Assembly: GCA_016789865.1 (NCBI GenBank)
Contig: JAEUPC010000219.1
Span: 1-47,591, forward strand
Length of the DNA stretch: 47,591 bases
Source: Rubrivivax sp.
Lineage (GTDB): Bacteria > Pseudomonadota > Gammaproteobacteria > Burkholderiales > Burkholderiaceae_C
Reading direction: 5' to 3'
Shown here one piece after another: positions 45,916-47,591 of this stretch; position 1 is the first letter of the stretch; each line of letters starts with the position of its first letter. Both the position numbers and the translations under genes were made by a program. Below the pieces are notes generated by a model, which had not been told where the DNA came from, searched no databases, and worked only from the letters and a program-made list of their open reading frames with translations.

Positions 45916-46818
45916 TCACTCGATGTTCTGCACCTGCTCGCGCATCTGCTCGATCAGCACCTTCATGTCCACCGCGATCGCGGTGAGCTCCATCGCTGCC
46001 GACTTGGAGCCGAGCGTGTTCGCTTCGCGGTGCAGTTCCTGCACGAGGAAGTCCAGCCGCTTGCCCAGTTCGCCGCCTTGCGCCAGCAGGCGGTCGATCT
46101 CGTCGAGATGCGAGTTCAGGCGCGTCAGTTCCTCGGCCACGTCGATGCGCAGGGCGTGCGCGGCGGCCTCGGCCAGGGCCCGCTCGTGCAGCGTGGATTC
46201 GGGGATCGAGGCCAGCGGCGGGCCGGACCCCTGCGCCGCGGCGAGCGCCTCGCGCCAGCGCTCCTGAAAGCGCTGCTGCTGGCGCTGCACCACGGCCGGC
46301 ACCAGCGGCGCGGCCTGGCGCGCCAGTTCGCGCAGGCGCGCCGTGCGCTCGGTCAGCGCCGCGGCCAGGCGGGCGCCTTCGCGCGCGCGCGCTTCGCGCA
46401 GCGCTTCGACGCAGCGGCGCGCCGCCTGCATCGCCGGCGCTTCGATGTCGCCGGCGGCCGCGGCGCCGCGGCACAGCGCCAGCACCTCGGCCACCGACAG
46501 CGCCCGCGCCTGCGGCAACCAGGCCTGCACGGTGTTCTGCAGCGCCGCCAGGCGGTTGAGCTGCTCGGCCGCCGGCTGCGGCATCGCGTCGTCGCTGCCG
46601 CGCGTGGTGCCGCCGCGCACCTCGACCTTGCCGCGCCGGCAGGCGGCGGCGAGGAGCTCGCGCAGCGCCGGCTCGAGCCCCCGCAATTCGTCGGTTAGGC
46701 GCAGGTTCAGGTCGAGGAAGCGACCATTCACCGAGCGCGCCTCGATGTTCACGCTGCCCTGGGCAGCACCCAGCTCGACGGCTGCGCTGGCGTAACCCGT
46801 CATGCTATAAACCGGCAT
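45916..46818 (-). CDS. yicC: YicC-family endoribonuclease
   Basis: A 300-residue protein of the YicC/YloC family; E. coli YicC takes part in small-RNA decay. It begins MPVYSMTGYASAAVELG, with VNIEARSVNGRFLDLNLRL. The C-terminal DUF1732 part has DVAEELTRLNSHLDEIDRLL, GELGKRLDFLVQELHREANT and LGSKSAAMELTAIAVDMKVL. Both ends match the family's usual length. It diverges from the kinase gene on the + strand. In other Burkholderiales it is near gmk, but that gene is not in the window. Confidence 0.95.
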   Translation of the reverse strand: MPVYSMTGYASAAVELGAAQGSVNIEARSVNGRFLDLNLRLTDELRGLEPALRELLAAACRRGKVEVRGGTTRGSDDAMPQPAAEQLNRLAALQNTVQAWLPQARALSVAEVLALCRGAAAAGDIEAPAMQAARRCVEALREARAREGARLAAALTERTARLRELARQAAPLVPAVVQRQQQRFQERWREALAAAQGSGPPLASIPESTLHERALAEAAAHALRIDVAEELTRLNSHLDEIDRLLAQGGELGKRLDFLVQELHREANTLGSKSAAMELTAIAVDMKVLIEQMREQVQNIE

Positions 46819-46949
46819 AGCGCCCGCGCCTTTCGAGGGGGTGGGGTGGCCTTGGGAGGCCGCGCCGCTTTCGGGCCTCCTTGCGAAGCCGGCAGCCGCG
46901 GACCAGGTTCGAACAACAGCCCTTCGCGGGCCCCACCTTTCGGACGATT

Positions 46950-47591
46950 ATGTCAAAGCCCAAGCCAGCACCGTTGCCCTCGGGCACAGTGGTCGGCGGC
47001 TACCAGATCGTCAAGAAACTCGCCGCCGGCGGCTTCGGCGTCGTCTACCTCGCCGAGGGTGACGACAAGCAGTACGTCGCTATCAAGGAGTACCTGCCGG
47101 CCTCGCTGGCCGAGCGCTCGGCCGGCGAGCTGACGCCGCGCGTCAAGCCCGACAAGCAGCCGCTGTACCGCCTGGGCCTGAAGAGCTTCTTCGAAGAAGG
47201 CCGCTCGCTCGCGCAGATCAGCCACCCGAGCGTCGTCTCGGTGCTGAACTTCTTCCGCGAGAACGAGACCGTGTACATGGTGAGGACCTCCCGGCAGGGC
47301 GACACGCTGCAGGACTGCATCGTCACGGCGCGCGACCTGAAGCGTGACAAGGTGTTGCGCGAGAGCTCGATCAGGAGCCTGTTCGACGAGATCCTGCGCG
47401 GGCTGCGCATCGTGCACCAGCACAAGATGCTGCACCTGGACATCAAGCCGGCCAACGTCTTCATCACCAACGAGAACAAGGCGGTGCTGCTGGACTTCGG
47501 CGCCGCGCGGGAGGTGCTGAGCAAGCAGGGCGACTTCATCCGGCCGATGTACACGCCCGGCTTCGCCGCACCCGAGATGTACCGCCGCGAC
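46950..47591 (+). CDS. Serine/threonine protein kinase, N-terminal part (cut by the window end)
   Basis: A Hanks-type kinase; the first 214 residues are visible with no stop. Gly-loop LAAGGFGVVYLAEG (about 25-37), Lys46 in VAIKEYLP, αC Glu near 83 in FFEEGRSLAQISHPSV, HLDIKPANVF with Asp164 (Leu replaces the Arg of HRD), DFGAAR with Asp182, and YTPGFAAPEMY. The activation segment is long enough to need no phosphorylation by Arg-pocket, as HLD kinases lack it. In related genomes a PP2C phosphatase gene follows; that lies outside. The 131-bp gap to yicC holds two divergent promoters. Confidence 0.9.
   Translation, partial: MSKPKPAPLPSGTVVGGYQIVKKLAAGGFGVVYLAEGDDKQYVAIKEYLPASLAERSAGELTPRVKPDKQPLYRLGLKSFFEEGRSLAQISHPSVVSVLNFFRENETVYMVRTSRQGDTLQDCIVTARDLKRDKVLRESSIRSLFDEILRGLRIVHQHKMLHLDIKPANVFITNENKAVLLDFGAAREVLSKQGDFIRPMYTPGFAAPEMYRRD

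Overview
The window is uniformly GC-rich, with G or C at most third codon positions. The gene content (orphan Bug-type periplasmic binding protein, M81 metallopeptidases beside a peptide ABC transporter, TRAP uptake, a yicC/Ser-Thr-kinase divergon, an aerobic CoA-thioester aromatic pathway) fits a betaproteobacterium of the order Burkholderiales, in the Rubrivivax/Leptothrix/Ideonella area. The genus is inference from gene content only.

Region 1 (1-6468, + strand) is a compact catabolic operon. It holds the 3' end of a flavin monooxygenase/Old-Yellow-Enzyme fusion, a MarR regulator, a crotonase, an acyl-CoA dehydrogenase, a benzoate/2-aminobenzoate-type CoA ligase, a Rid-family protein and glutaryl-CoA dehydrogenase. 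Together they look like aerobic breakdown of 2-aminobenzoate (or a relative such as salicylate) through CoA thioesters to glutaryl-CoA.

Region 2 (6562-18936) starts with a D-serine-dehydratase-like PLP enzyme. A complete dipeptide/oligopeptide ABC transporter follows (binding protein, two permeases, two ATPases), then two M81 (MlrC-like) metallopeptidases, an amidase and a convergent conserved protein of unknown function. This reads as import and hydrolysis of unusual peptides or amides.

Region 3 (19249-27799) has a LysR regulator diverging from an SDR dehydrogenase, a three-part TRAP transporter, a two-gene split transketolase and a full-length transketolase. It is probably a carbohydrate- or sugar-acid-type catabolic operon with a palindromic LysR-type control region.

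Region 4 (27800-36259) is mixed. Broken remnants (a winged-helix regulator, a nucleotidyltransferase) are followed by a VOC protein with a Bug-type binding protein, an intact winged-helix/TPR regulator, a small lipoprotein, an FG-GAP repeat protein and a secreted protein of unknown function.

Region 5 (36354-41350) is the most novel part. One gene encodes a secreted protein with three identical-pattern cysteine repeats. It is followed by a tightly overlapping four-gene operon: a nucleotidyltransferase-like protein, a membrane protein ending in five cysteines spaced every four residues, a DUF692/MNIO enzyme and a 71-residue helical protein. I read the operon as a candidate modified-peptide (RiPP-like) system in which the MNIO enzyme modifies the cysteine tail of a membrane-anchored substrate.

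Region 6 (41351-47591) contains two back-to-back pseudogenes (a sensor kinase and an unknown protein), an EamA exporter, a HipB/HipA toxin-antitoxin pair, yicC, and the start of a Ser/Thr protein kinase cut by the window end. No rRNA, tRNA or CRISPR array was seen.
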